Shown here in pieces: positions 1-8,622 of a stretch of 64,000 bases of DNA; position 1 is the first letter of the stretch; each line of letters starts with the position of its first letter. This DNA is from Streptomyces filipinensis (lineage in GTDB: Bacteria > Actinomycetota > Actinomycetes > Streptomycetales > Streptomycetaceae): positions 124,001 through 188,000 of the forward strand of contig NZ_BMTD01000014.1 of the NCBI RefSeq assembly GCF_014649495.1, written 5' to 3'. A program made the position numbers and the translations under genes. The notes beneath the pieces are model-generated. The model made no database searches. It was not told the origin of the DNA and worked only from the letters and a program-made list of their open reading frames with translations.

Positions 1-1
1 A

Positions 2-454
2 AATAAGTTGGCATACCGTTTCGGTGCTCAGCCGCGCCGCGGGGATGTGATCGTGTTCGACGGCACGGGGTATTTCGGGGACGCGGACTACATCAAGCGC
101 GTTGTCGGGGTGGGGGGAGACCATGTCGTCTGCTGTGACAAGGAGGGAAGGATCGAGGTGAACGGCCGCGCGGTCGACGAGTCGGCGTTCCTCTATCCGG
201 GGGACAGTGCCTCCAGCGTGCCCTTCGACATCGCCGTGCCCGCCGGTCGCCTGTTCGTCCTCGGTGACCACCGCAGCGACTCCAGCGACTCCCGGGACCA
301 TCTCGGCTCGCCCGGCGGCGGCATGATCCCGGTCGGTGACGTCATCGGGCGCGCCGACTGGATCCTGTGGCCCCGTGCCCACTGGACGCACCTGACCCGG
401 CCGTCCGCCTACGCGCGCGTGCCCGCCGCCGCGGCGGAGGGCACCCATGGGTAA
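2..454 (+). CDS. sipW: Signal peptidase I, 5' end cut by window edge (SipW-like)
   Basis: C-terminal part of a type I signal peptidase, a membrane protease that removes signal peptides from exported proteins. The reading frame is open to the first base, so the true start and the catalytic serine lie outside the window; the TTG at position 8 is an internal Leu codon. Visible are the RRGDVIVF strand, the general-base lysine in IKRVVGVGGDH, and the GDHRSDSSDSRDH box typical of box E. It overlaps the next signal peptidase gene by 8 bases, so the two are probably translationally coupled. It is the first of four tandem signal peptidases; the name follows the Streptomyces sipWXYZ convention and rests on position. 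Confidence 0.88.
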   Translation, partial: NKLAYRFGAQPRRGDVIVFDGTGYFGDADYIKRVVGVGGDHVVCCDKEGRIEVNGRAVDESAFLYPGDSASSVPFDIAVPAGRLFVLGDHRSDSSDSRDHLGSPGGGMIPVGDVIGRADWILWPRAHWTHLTRPSAYARVPAAAAEGTHG

Positions 455-1538
455 CCGCGGCAAGCCGCGCGGGGCGCCCAGCAGCCCCGCCGAAGATCTG
501 CTCCCCACCGGGTCGCGCCGCGCCTCCGCGCCCAGCGGCGGCCGTACCCGCGCGGAGCGGCGGAAACTCCAGCGCAAGGTCAAACGCAAGCGCCGGCGTT
601 CAGCCGTCCGGGAGATCCCCCTTCTGGTCGGTGTCGCCGTCCTCATAGCGCTGGTCCTGAAGACCTTCCTCGTCCAGGCCTTCGTGATCCCGTCCGGCTC
701 GATGGAGCAGACGATCCGGATCGGCGACCGCGTCCTGGTCGACAAGTTCACCCCGTGGTTCGGCTCCAAGCCGCAGCGCGGGGACGTCGTGGTCTTCCAC
801 GATCCGGGCGGCTGGCTGGCCGACGAGCAGACGGCCAAGAAGCACGACCCGGTCGTCGTCAAGCAGCTCAAGGAAGGCCTCACCTTCATCGGCCTGCTGC
901 CGTCCGACAATGAGAAAGACCTGATCAAGCGGGTCATCGGGGTCGGCGGCGACCACGTCAAGTGCTGTGACGCGCAAGGCCGTGTCACCGTCAACGGCGT
1001 ACCGCTGACGGAAGGCGACTACCTCTATCCGGGGAACGAGCCGTCCGCCACGCCCTTCGACATCACCGTCCCCAAGGGCCGGCTGTGGGTGATGGGCGAC
1101 CACCGGGCCAACTCCGCCGACTCCCGCGCGCACCAGAACACCGACTACGGCGGCACGGTCTCCGAGAAGTCCGTCGTCGGCCGGGCCGTCGTCATCGGCT
1201 GGCCGGTCGGCCACTGGACACGTCTGCGGGAACCTAAAACCTTCGCAAGCGTCACCGACTCCGTGTCGCGTACGACCGCCGCTCCCCGGGCGTCGCATAG
1301 GGTTGCCTCCGAGAATCCGAACGGAATGACCGAGCTCCCGACCCCTGCGGAACTCCCGCTCGTTATGGGAGTGGTGGGCCTGCGTCGTGTGTGGGGCAGG
1401 CGGCGGCACAGAGTAAGGAGTTGGCGTGGGGGACGTGGCGGTTGGCGCACGGTCGGGGCACGACGGCGAGGAGCACCGCGGGCACCCCGTGGAAGCGAAC
1501 GCCCCCGTGCCGGACGGCGACATGACCTCAGAGAATGA
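447..1538 (+). CDS. sipX: Signal peptidase I (SipX-like)
   Basis: Type I signal peptidase, 363 residues. A basic N-terminal cytoplasmic stretch (residues 35-55) precedes one transmembrane segment (about 57-80). The catalytic serine is S85 in IPSGSM and the catalytic lysine K161 in IKRVIGVGG; GDHRANSADSRAH is the conserved C-terminal box. The fold should end near residue 270. The remaining residues include a short hydrophobic PLVMGVVGLRRVW stretch followed by an Arg/Gly-rich tail that overlaps the start of the next gene by 113 bases. The tail looks like translated out-of-frame DNA, so either the protein really carries it or a nearby frameshift hides an earlier stop. The start ATG overlaps the previous stop region. 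Confidence 0.88.
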   Translation: MGNRGKPRGAPSSPAEDLLPTGSRRASAPSGGRTRAERRKLQRKVKRKRRRSAVREIPLLVGVAVLIALVLKTFLVQAFVIPSGSMEQTIRIGDRVLVDKFTPWFGSKPQRGDVVVFHDPGGWLADEQTAKKHDPVVVKQLKEGLTFIGLLPSDNEKDLIKRVIGVGGDHVKCCDAQGRVTVNGVPLTEGDYLYPGNEPSATPFDITVPKGRLWVMGDHRANSADSRAHQNTDYGGTVSEKSVVGRAVVIGWPVGHWTRLREPKTFASVTDSVSRTTAAPRASHRVASENPNGMTELPTPAELPLVMGVVGLRRVWGRRRHRVRSWRGGRGGWRTVGARRRGAPRAPRGSERPRAGRRHDLRE

Positions 1539-2406
1539 ACCAGCGGGCGGCGACGGCAGGCCGGAGGACGGACAGCGGCCGACGACCGAGGACGCCCGTA
1601 CGGGCGATGCGGCCGGCCGGCCGAGGAAGCCACGCTCCTTCTGGAAGGAGCTGCCCATCCTCGTCGTCATCGCGCTGGTCCTGGCGCTGCTGATCAAGAC
1701 GTTCCTGGTGCAGGCGTTCTCGATCCCGTCCGCCTCGATGCAGAACACCCTCCAGGTGGGTGACCGCGTCCTGGTCGACAAGCTCACCCCGTGGTTCGGT
1801 TCCGAGCCGGAGCGCGGCGAGGTCGTCGTCTTCCACGACCCGAGCGGTTGGCTGAACGGCGAGCCGGCGCCGACCCCGAACCCGGTGCAGCGGGTCCTCA
1901 GCTGGATCGGCCTGATGCCGTCGGCCAACGAGAAGGACCTCATCAAGCGCGTGATCGGGGTCGGCGGCGACACGGTGCAGTGCAAGAACACCGGCCCGCT
2001 GCTGGTCAACGGCAAGGCCCTGAACGAGCCGTACGTCTACCCCGGCAACACCCCGTGCACCGACGACGAACTGGGCGGCCAGTTCAAGGTGACGGTCCCC
2101 AAGGGGTACATCTGGGTGATGGGCGACCACCGCCAGAACTCCCGTGACTCGCGCTACAACCAGTCCGACAAGTACCACGGCATGGTTCCGGTGAAGGACG
2201 TCGTCGGTCGCGCCATCGTCAAGGCCTGGCCGATCAACCGCTGGGGCACGCTGCCCGTCCCGGACACCTTCGACCAGCCCGGTCTGAACGACAAGGCGGC
2301 CGCGGCCGCGCTTCCGTACGCACCGGAGGGGCTCGCCTTCACGGCTCTCGTCCCGGTGGCCCTGTGGCGGCGCCGCGTGCGCGCCAAGGCCGCGGCCGGG
2401 AAGTAG
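1426..2406 (+). CDS. sipY: Signal peptidase I (SipY-like)
   Basis: Type I signal peptidase, 326 residues. An acidic, poorly conserved N-terminal tail of about 70 residues leads into a membrane anchor (about 76-98), the catalytic S104 in IPSASM, the lysine K174 in IKRVIGVGG and the GDHRQNSRDSR box. A weak hydrophobic stretch near the C-terminus (GLAFTALVPVALW) may be a second membrane segment. The GTG start was chosen because AAGGAG lies 7 bases upstream at about 1414-1419; the ATG at 1522 is an alternative that would remove the overlap with sipX. A strong hairpin follows the stop codon. Confidence 0.88.
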   Translation: MGDVAVGARSGHDGEEHRGHPVEANAPVPDGDMTSENEPAGGDGRPEDGQRPTTEDARTGDAAGRPRKPRSFWKELPILVVIALVLALLIKTFLVQAFSIPSASMQNTLQVGDRVLVDKLTPWFGSEPERGEVVVFHDPSGWLNGEPAPTPNPVQRVLSWIGLMPSANEKDLIKRVIGVGGDTVQCKNTGPLLVNGKALNEPYVYPGNTPCTDDELGGQFKVTVPKGYIWVMGDHRQNSRDSRYNQSDKYHGMVPVKDVVGRAIVKAWPINRWGTLPVPDTFDQPGLNDKAAAAALPYAPEGLAFTALVPVALWRRRVRAKAAAGK

Positions 2407-2480
2407 CCGCGGCGCGACCGCGCCGACCGGGCTCCTCAGGGCACCCGGGTCCGCGCCTGGTCGAGTCCTGCAGCAGTACG

Positions 2481-2522
2481 TGGGGCGGTCCCCTCGGATT
2501 TCGATCCGAGGGGACCGCCCCA
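2481..2522 (+). terminator. Perfect hairpin with TTCG tetraloop between sipY and sipZ
   Basis: A perfect 19-bp inverted repeat (2481-2499 and 2504-2522) closed by a TTCG tetraloop. There is no T-tract, as is common for Streptomyces terminators. It lies 75 bases after the sipY stop and 57 bases before the sipZ start, so it probably ends or attenuates the sipWXY transcript or partly uncouples sipZ. Confidence 0.8.
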
Positions 2523-2578
2523 GCTGTTCACCTGGCGCGATATGGTGCTCTGCGCGAGGCGCGGGAGCGGGAGTAGAC

Positions 2579-3331
2579 ATGACAAAAGCCGGGCGTGGCA
2601 AGGGAAACTCTGGTGCCGACTGGGGCGGAAGGCTCTCCGGCCTGGCCGTCGCCCTCGGCCTGCTGCTGTTCCTCGGCGGCTTCGGCTGGGCGGCGGTGAG
2701 CTACCGGCCGTACACCGTCCCCACCAGCTCCATGACCCCCACGATCGACACCGGTGACCGCGTGCTGGCGCAGAAGGTCGACGGTGGCGAGGTCAAGCGC
2801 GGTGACGTCGTCGTCTTCGAGGACAAGAGCTGGGTCACCGGCGCCAAGGTGGTCAAGCGCGTGGTCGCGGTCGGCGGCGACACCGTCTCCTGCTGCACCG
2901 ACGGCAAGCTGACCGTCAACGGCAAGCAGATCGACGAGCCCTATCTGCCCAAGGGCAGCCTGGCCGAGAACAAGAAGATCCCGACGGTGACGGTCCCCGA
3001 GGGCCGCCTGTTCCTCCTCGGTGACGAGCGCCAGGGTTCCCTGGACTCCAGCGCCCACCTCACCGACGCCGCCAAGGGCACGGTCTCCCGGGACGCCGTG
3101 ACCGCTCGGGTGGACGCCGTCGTGTGGCCCTGGAAGGGCCCGCTCAAGCGCCCCACCGGTTTCGAGGCGCTCGGCACCCTCTCGCAGCCCGGGCCGCTGC
3201 CCACCATCGAGCTGCTGATCGCCGCCGGCGCCGTCCTGGTCCTGGCCGGCGGTGCCTACGGCCCGATCGCCAAGCGCATGGGCCGCTCGCGTGCCGGCAG
3301 TGCCCGACCGGAGGCGGCCGGTGTCCGCTGA
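2579..3331 (+). CDS. sipZ: Signal peptidase I (SipZ-like)
   Basis: Type I signal peptidase, 250 residues, with an N-terminal membrane segment (about 20-41) and a second, C-terminal one (about 207-230, LLIAAGAVLVLAGGAY). This two-anchor topology differs from the others in the array. The catalytic serine is S51 in VPTSSM and the lysine K93 in VVKRVVAVGG; GDERQGSLDS replaces the usual GDHR..S.DS box. The ATG at 2579 follows a GGGAGCGGGAG ribosome site; longer in-frame starts lie within the terminator hairpin and are unlikely. The Nudix gene start overlaps its end. Confidence 0.9.
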   Translation: MTKAGRGKGNSGADWGGRLSGLAVALGLLLFLGGFGWAAVSYRPYTVPTSSMTPTIDTGDRVLAQKVDGGEVKRGDVVVFEDKSWVTGAKVVKRVVAVGGDTVSCCTDGKLTVNGKQIDEPYLPKGSLAENKKIPTVTVPEGRLFLLGDERQGSLDSSAHLTDAAKGTVSRDAVTARVDAVVWPWKGPLKRPTGFEALGTLSQPGPLPTIELLIAAGAVLVLAGGAYGPIAKRMGRSRAGSARPEAAGVR

Positions 3332-3857
3332 GTCCCCGCGGACCTGCGAGGACTCCTGCGAGGACTCCGGCGAGGGCGGCCTGCGCAAGGTCGCCCGGGT
3401 GGTCCTCCTCGATCCGGAGGACCGCATCCTCCTGCTCCACGGGCATGAGCCGGACGACAAGGCCGACGACTGGTGGTTCACCCCCGGCGGGGGACTGGAG
3501 GGCGCCGAGACACGCGAGGAGGCCGCGCTCAGGGAACTCGCCGAGGAGACCGGCATCACCGACGTCGAACTCGGCCCGGTGCTGTGGCGGCGCAGGTGCT
3601 CGTTCCCGTTCGCGGGCCGCCGCTGGGACCAGGACGAGTGGTACTACCTGGCCCGTACGGCCCAGACGGCGACCGCGCCGACGGGGCTCACGGAGCTGGA
3701 GCGGCGCAGCGTCGCCGGAGCGCGTTGGTGGACGTGCCAGGAACTGACCCGGGCACGTGAGACGGTGTATCCGACCAGACTCGCCGAGCTGCTGCGCACG
3801 CTGCTCGACGAAGGTCCCCCGGACAGTCCTGTGACCCTCGACCCGGAAATCGTCTGA
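3321..3857 (+). CDS. Nudix hydrolase
   Basis: Nudix-family pyrophosphohydrolase of 178 residues, substrate unknown. The signature is complete: GGGLEGAETREEAALRELAE followed by ETGI, giving the metal-binding REXXEE core. The GTG at 3321 overlaps the sipZ stop and follows GGAGGCGG. The N-terminus contains a short duplicated CEDS motif coded by a direct DNA repeat. It sits between the signal peptidases and the DUF2469 gene, as in other Streptomyces; context does not indicate a substrate. Confidence 0.88.
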   Translation: MSAESPRTCEDSCEDSGEGGLRKVARVVLLDPEDRILLLHGHEPDDKADDWWFTPGGGLEGAETREEAALRELAEETGITDVELGPVLWRRRCSFPFAGRRWDQDEWYYLARTAQTATAPTGLTELERRSVAGARWWTCQELTRARETVYPTRLAELLRTLLDEGPPDSPVTLDPEIV

Positions 3858-3913
3858 GGACCCGTCGGACTGGCGCACAATGGGGGGATCGCACGGCTGA
3901 AGGGGAACATGCC

Positions 3914-4222
3914 ATGAGCGCCGAGGACCTCGAGAAGTACGAGACCGAGATGGAGCTGAAGCTCTACCGGGAGTACCGAGATGTCGTCGGTCTGTTCAAA
4001 TACGTGATCGAGACCGAGCGACGTTTCTATCTCACCAACGACTACGAGATGCAGGTGCACTCGGTCCAGGGTGAGGTGTTCTTCGAGGTGTCGATGGCTG
4101 ACGCCTGGGTCTGGGACATGTACCGGCCGGCGCGCTTCGTGAAGCAGGTCCGGGTCCTCACGTTCAAGGACGTGAACATCGAGGAGCTGAACAAGAGCGA
4201 CCTGGAGCTGCCGGGCGGGTGA
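3914..4222 (+). CDS. DUF2469 family protein
   Basis: Acidic protein of 102 residues beginning MSAEDLEKYETEMELKLYRE, which matches the actinobacterial DUF2469 family in length and sequence. The family is highly conserved and lies next to yraN in many Actinobacteria, but its function is unknown. No membrane segment or catalytic motif is visible. An AAGGGG ribosome site precedes the ATG. Confidence 0.88.
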   Translation: MSAEDLEKYETEMELKLYREYRDVVGLFKYVIETERRFYLTNDYEMQVHSVQGEVFFEVSMADAWVWDMYRPARFVKQVRVLTFKDVNIEELNKSDLELPGG

Positions 4223-4310
4223 CGGGGTTTTCCACAACGGCCGGGTGGTCCACCAAGATCAACATCTCTCGGCCGGATGCGTGACCGTTGGCGCCGGAGG
4301 TGGTGCCGAC

Positions 4311-4676
4311 ATGAGCAGGGCACGCAACGGACTCGGCAGGTACGGCGAGGACCTGGCCGCCCGGCGGCTGGCCGAGGGCGGAATGACGATCCTGGGGCGC
4401 AACTGGCGTTCCGGCAGGTCCGGCGAGATCGACATCGTGGCCCGGGACGGGGACGTCCTGGTCGTGTGCGAGGTGAAGACCCGCAGGGGCGGGACCTTCC
4501 AGCACCCGATGGCCGCGATCACACCCGAGAAGGCCGAACGTCTGCGCGGCCTGGCCGAACGCTGGACGCAGGCCCACGGCGGAGCCCCGCCGGGCGGCGT
4601 CCGCATCGACCTGATCGGCGTCCTGCTGCCCCACCGGGGCGCCCCCTGTGTCGAGCACGCGCGGGGGGTGGCCTGA
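4311..4676 (+). CDS. yraN: YraN/UPF0102 family endonuclease-like protein
   Basis: Small protein (121 residues) of the UPF0102 family, which has a PD-(D/E)xK nuclease-like fold. The core GRNWRSGRSGEIDIVARD and VVCEVKTRRG contain the expected acidic-ExK residues (GEIDIV...EVK). The exact role of the family is unsettled; it usually neighbours DNA processing genes, as here with comM and dprA. The ATG at 4311 was chosen for the GGAGG at about 4297-4301; the longer frame from 4245 adds an unrelated N-terminus. The next gene starts 1 base after the stop. Confidence 0.9.
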   Translation: MSRARNGLGRYGEDLAARRLAEGGMTILGRNWRSGRSGEIDIVARDGDVLVVCEVKTRRGGTFQHPMAAITPEKAERLRGLAERWTQAHGGAPPGGVRIDLIGVLLPHRGAPCVEHARGVA

Positions 4677-4677
4677 C

Positions 4678-6303
4678 ATGGGATTCGCCCGCACATGCTC
4701 GGTGGCCCTGGTCGGGGTCGAGGGAGTGGTCGTCGAGGTCCAGGCCGACCTGGAACCCGGCGTCGCGGCCTTCACCCTGGTCGGCCTCCCGGACAAGAGC
4801 CTGACGGAGAGCCGCGACCGGGTCCGGGCGGCGGTGGTGAACTCCGGCGCGGCCTGGCCGTCGAAGAAACTCACCGTCGGCCTCAGCCCGGCGTCGGTGC
4901 CCAAGGCCGGCTCCGGCTTCGATCTCGCCGTCGCCTGCGCGGTGCTCGGCGCCGCCGAACGGATCGATCCGCGCGTGCTCGCGGACATCGTCATGATCGG
5001 GGAGCTCGGCCTGGACGGCCGCGTCCGGCCGGTCCGCGGCATCCTGCCGGCCGTCCTCGCCGCGGCCGACGCGGGCTACGAGCAGGTGGTCGTACCGGAG
5101 TGCGCCGCCGCCGAAGCATCGCTGGTCCCCGGGGTCTCGGTGCTCGGCGTCCGCAGTCTGCGGCAGCTCGTCGCGGTCCTCACCGAAGAACCCGTCCCCG
5201 ACGAGGAACCGGACGGGCAAGGGCGTCCCGACCCCCTCCTGGCGGGTCTGCGCATGCCCGGTACGGGCGCGGCCACCGGCATGCACAGCGTCGGTGCCGC
5301 GCAGCACGACCACGATCACGACCTGGCGGACGTCGTGGGCCAGACCTCGGCCCGCACGGCCGTGGAGGTGGCCGCCGCCGGCGGACACCACCTGTTCCTC
5401 GAAGGGCCGCCCGGCGCGGGCAAGACCATGCTCGCCGAACGGCTTCCCGCCGTCCTTCCCCGGCTCACCAGGGCCGACTCGCTTGAGGTCACGGCGGTGC
5501 ACTCGGTGGCCGGGCTGCTGCCCGCGGGGAAGCCGCTCATCGACGTCGCCCCCTACTGCGCCCCGCACCACTCGGCCACGATGCAGTCACTCGTCGGCGG
5601 AGGCCCCGGCATCGCCCGGCCCGGTGCGGTCTCCCTCGCCCATCGCGGCGTGCTGTTCCTCGACGAGGCGCCCGAGTTCCGCAGCCAGACCCTGGACGCC
5701 CTGCGCCAGCCGCTGGAGTCCGGACACGTCGTGATCGCGCGCAGCGCCGGTGTCGTCCGGTTCCCGGCCCGCTTCCTGATGGTGCTGGCGGCCAACCCCT
5801 GCCCCTGTGGACGCTTCTCGCTGCGCGACTCCCTGTGCGAGTGTCCGCCGTCGGCGATCCGCCGCTACCAGTCCCGGCTCTCCGGTCCCCTGCTGGACCG
5901 GGTGGACCTGCGCGTCGAGGTCGACCCGGTCACCCGTGCCCAGCTCACCGAACCCGGGGCCCGGGGCGAGTCCACGGCGGCCGTGGCCGAGCGGGTGCGG
6001 CAGGCCCGCGAGCGTACGGCGGCCCGCCTGGCGGGAACCCCGTGGCGCACCAACAGCGAGGTGCCGGGCCGGGAGCTGCGCAGCCGCTACCTCCCCCTGG
6101 CCGGCGCGATGGGCGAGGCCGAGCGCAGCCTTGAGCGGGGCGTGCTCACCGCCCGCGGTATCGACCGGGTCCTGCGCGTCGCCTGGACGGTCGCCGACCT
6201 CGTCGGACACGACCGCCCGGACGCGACGGACGTCGCCCTGGCCCTCCAACTGCGCACCGGGGTGCCCCGAGGAGTACCGATGGCCATCGGGGCACTGACA
6301 TGA
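4678..6303 (+). CDS. comM: ComM/YifB-like Mg-chelatase family AAA+ ATPase
   Basis: AAA+ protein of 541 residues. An N-terminal ChlI-type domain (about 20-170) is followed by a linker with a small His/Asp run (HDHDHD near residue 210), the Walker A GPPGAGKT at 243-250, the Walker B VLFLDEAPEF, and the zinc-type cluster NPCPCGRF...CECP. Family members include ComM, a hexameric branch-migration helicase in natural transformation. The gene lies in the conserved yraN-comM-dprA cluster and overlaps dprA by 4 bases (ATGA), indicating coupling. Confidence 0.92.
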   Translation: MGFARTCSVALVGVEGVVVEVQADLEPGVAAFTLVGLPDKSLTESRDRVRAAVVNSGAAWPSKKLTVGLSPASVPKAGSGFDLAVACAVLGAAERIDPRVLADIVMIGELGLDGRVRPVRGILPAVLAAADAGYEQVVVPECAAAEASLVPGVSVLGVRSLRQLVAVLTEEPVPDEEPDGQGRPDPLLAGLRMPGTGAATGMHSVGAAQHDHDHDLADVVGQTSARTAVEVAAAGGHHLFLEGPPGAGKTMLAERLPAVLPRLTRADSLEVTAVHSVAGLLPAGKPLIDVAPYCAPHHSATMQSLVGGGPGIARPGAVSLAHRGVLFLDEAPEFRSQTLDALRQPLESGHVVIARSAGVVRFPARFLMVLAANPCPCGRFSLRDSLCECPPSAIRRYQSRLSGPLLDRVDLRVEVDPVTRAQLTEPGARGESTAAVAERVRQARERTAARLAGTPWRTNSEVPGRELRSRYLPLAGAMGEAERSLERGVLTARGIDRVLRVAWTVADLVGHDRPDATDVALALQLRTGVPRGVPMAIGALT

Positions 6304-7460
6304 CCACGGGCGAGGACCCCGGGGACGAGCTGCTCGGGCGGGTCCTTCTGTGCCGGGTTCTTGAGCCGGGGGACGAGGCCGGCGGGCGGTGGGTCCGGGA
6401 GCTCGGGGTGGGGGAGGTGGTGCGGCGGTTACGGGACGGCGTGCGGGCCCTGCCGGGTGTGAGCGAGGCGCGGTGGGCCGGGCTGGTCGCGCGGGCCCGG
6501 CGGGCCGAGCCGGAGCGGGATCTCGCGGCGGCGCGGGCCGCCGGGGCGCGGTTCGTGGGCCCCCACGACACGGAGTGGCCCCGGCAGCTCGATGATCTCG
6601 GGGATGCGCGGCCGACCGGGTTGTGGGTGCGCGGACGGCCCAGTCTGCGGATGTGGGCGCTCAGGTCGGTGGCCGTCGTCGGGGCCCGTGCCTGCACCGA
6701 GTACGGCACCCACATGGCCGCCACCCTCGCCGCGGGACTCGCCGAACGCGGCTGGGTCGTGGTCTCGGGCGGCGCCTACGGCATCGACGGCGCCGCCCAC
6801 CGAGGCGCCCTCGCCGCCCGCGGGGCCACCGCCGCCGTCCTGGCCTGCGGCGTCGACCGGCCCTACCCACGCGGTCACGCCGCTCTGATCAGCCGGATCG
6901 CGGAACAGGGGCTGGTGGTCGGAGAGCTGCCCCCGGGCGACCATCCGACGCCGAGCCGGTTCATCCTGCGCAACCGCGTCATCGCCGCGCTGACCACGGG
7001 CACCGTCGTCGTGGAGGCCGCCGCGCGCAGCGGCTCGCTGGCCACCGCGCGGGCCGCGGCCCGCCTCGGACGCTTCACCATGGGCGTGCCCGGGCCCGTC
7101 ACCAGCGCCCTCTCCGCCGGGGTGCACGAACTGCTGCGTGGTGAGGCAACGCTGGTCACCGATGCGGCGGAAGTCGTGGAACTCGTGGGTGACATGGGTG
7201 AGCTGGCGCCGGCCCGCCGGGGCCCCGTCCTCCCACGCGACCTGCTGGAACCCCCCGTCCGGGCCGTCCTCGCCGCCCTGCCCGGCGACCGCGCGGCGAC
7301 CGCCGAGGAGGTCGCGCTCGGCACGCCGACCACGCGGGACGAGGCGATCGCGAGATTGTACGAACTCCGAGCACTTGGATACGTCGAACGACACGGCGAC
7401 GGCTGGAAGTTGACACGCCAGGCCGTGATGTCGGTCCGCAGGGGTCACCGTGCGTGCTGA
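6300..7460 (+). CDS. dprA: DNA-processing protein DprA
   Basis: DprA/Smf family protein, 386 residues. DprA binds incoming single-stranded DNA and loads RecA during transformation. The Rossmann-like core includes VAVVGARACTEYGTHMA, the SGGAYGIDGAAHRGAL loop and SRFILRNRVIAALTTG, followed by a C-terminal winged helix. Start overlaps the comM stop by 4 bases. Leu44 is coded by TTA (6429-6431), the codon read by the developmentally regulated bldA tRNA in Streptomyces, so its full expression may be tied to differentiation. Confidence 0.92.
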   Translation: MTTGEDPGDELLGRVLLCRVLEPGDEAGGRWVRELGVGEVVRRLRDGVRALPGVSEARWAGLVARARRAEPERDLAAARAAGARFVGPHDTEWPRQLDDLGDARPTGLWVRGRPSLRMWALRSVAVVGARACTEYGTHMAATLAAGLAERGWVVVSGGAYGIDGAAHRGALAARGATAAVLACGVDRPYPRGHAALISRIAEQGLVVGELPPGDHPTPSRFILRNRVIAALTTGTVVVEAAARSGSLATARAAARLGRFTMGVPGPVTSALSAGVHELLRGEATLVTDAAEVVELVGDMGELAPARRGPVLPRDLLEPPVRAVLAALPGDRAATAEEVALGTPTTRDEAIARLYELRALGYVERHGDGWKLTRQAVMSVRRGHRAC

Positions 7461-7730
7461 CCGAGCGTGTTCGGCCGTCCGGGGGAATGCCCGACGCCCT
7501 TGAGGTTTCCCGGAGTTGGCCCTCCGGCCGGTCACGCAGAGCGAGCTGCGGAAGGCGCGCGCGAGGCCGGCGGGAGCGCCCCGCGCACGGGTGGTGCCCC
7601 GTTGTTCGCACACCGCGACAGCTCAGTCACGCTACGCTCACGAGGGCGCCGCACAGATCCCGCCAACTCGACACCAGACCGACACCCCCCAGTCAGCCCG
7701 CTTCCCCGCACCCCGTCCCACTCACTCCTT

Positions 7731-7760
7731 CTTCACGGCACTTCACGGCACTTCACGGCA
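7731..7760 (+). repeat. Three exact tandem copies of CTTCACGGCA before whiG
   Basis: Three perfect head-to-tail copies of the decamer CTTCACGGCA end 19 bases before the whiG ATG. They lie in the untranslated leader, in place of a good Shine-Dalgarno sequence. A 10-bp period equals about one helical turn, so they could be a stacked protein-binding site or a variable-number repeat; no function is known to me. Confidence 0.95.
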
Positions 7761-7779
7761 GAACGGCACAAGGCGACGA

Positions 7780-8622
7780 ATGCCCCAGCACACCTCCGGG
7801 TCCGACCGGGCGGCGATCCCCCCAGCCGCTCGCGACGGTGGCAGCGTGCGGCCGCCCGCTCCCTCGACGCTCGACGAGCTGTGGCGGTCGTACAAGGCGA
7901 CGGGGGACGACCGGCTGCGGGAGCAGCTGATCCTGCACTACTCACCGCTCGTGAAATACGTGGCGGGGCGGGTGAGCGTGGGGCTGCCGCCCAACGTGGA
8001 GCAGGCCGACTTCGTCTCCTCGGGTGTCTTCGGGCTGATCGACGCGATCGAGAAGTTCGACATCGACCGGGAGATCAAGTTCGAGACGTACGCGATCACC
8101 CGGATCCGCGGCGCGATGATCGACGAGCTGCGGGCGCTCGACTGGATCCCGCGGTCGGTGCGGCAGAAGGCGCGCAACGTGGAGCGCGCCTACGCCACGC
8201 TGGAGGCGCGGCTGCGGCGCACCCCTAGCGAGGGTGAGGTGGCCGCGGAGCTCGGCATGGAGGTCGAGGAGCTGCACGCCGTGTTCAGCCAGCTGTCGCT
8301 GGCCAACGTGGTCGCGCTGGAGGAGCTGCTGCACGTCGGCAGCGAGGGCGGGGACCGGCTCAGCCTCATGGACACGCTGGAGGACACCGCCGCGGACAAC
8401 CCGGTGGAGGTGGCCGAGGACCGGGAGTTGCGCCGCTTCCTCGCCCGGGCGATCAACACGTTGCCCGAGCGGGAGAAGACCGTGGTCACGCTGTACTACT
8501 ACGAGGGGCTCACCCTCGCCGAGATCGGCAACGTGCTGGGCGTCACCGAGAGCCGGGTCAGCCAGATCCACACCAAGTCGGTCCTGCAGCTGCGGGCCAA
8601 GCTGGCGAGCTTCGGGCGCTGA
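7780..8622 (+). CDS. whiG: RNA polymerase sigma factor WhiG
   Basis: FliA/WhiG-type sigma factor of 280 residues, required in Streptomyces to commit aerial hyphae to sporulation. Region 2 (LILHYSPLVKYVAGRVSVGLP to DELRALDWIPRSVRQKAR), region 3 and region 4 (TLPEREKTVVTLYYYEGLTL, then the ESRVSQIHTKSVLQLR helix-turn-helix) are all present. The ATG at 7780 begins MPQHTSGSDRAA, matching the known WhiG N-terminus as I recall it; the frame is open upstream to 7516 but codes low-complexity sequence. Its activity is normally held by the anti-sigma factor RsiG with c-di-GMP, which is not in this window. Confidence 0.96.
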   Translation: MPQHTSGSDRAAIPPAARDGGSVRPPAPSTLDELWRSYKATGDDRLREQLILHYSPLVKYVAGRVSVGLPPNVEQADFVSSGVFGLIDAIEKFDIDREIKFETYAITRIRGAMIDELRALDWIPRSVRQKARNVERAYATLEARLRRTPSEGEVAAELGMEVEELHAVFSQLSLANVVALEELLHVGSEGGDRLSLMDTLEDTAADNPVEVAEDRELRRFLARAINTLPEREKTVVTLYYYEGLTLAEIGNVLGVTESRVSQIHTKSVLQLRAKLASFGR

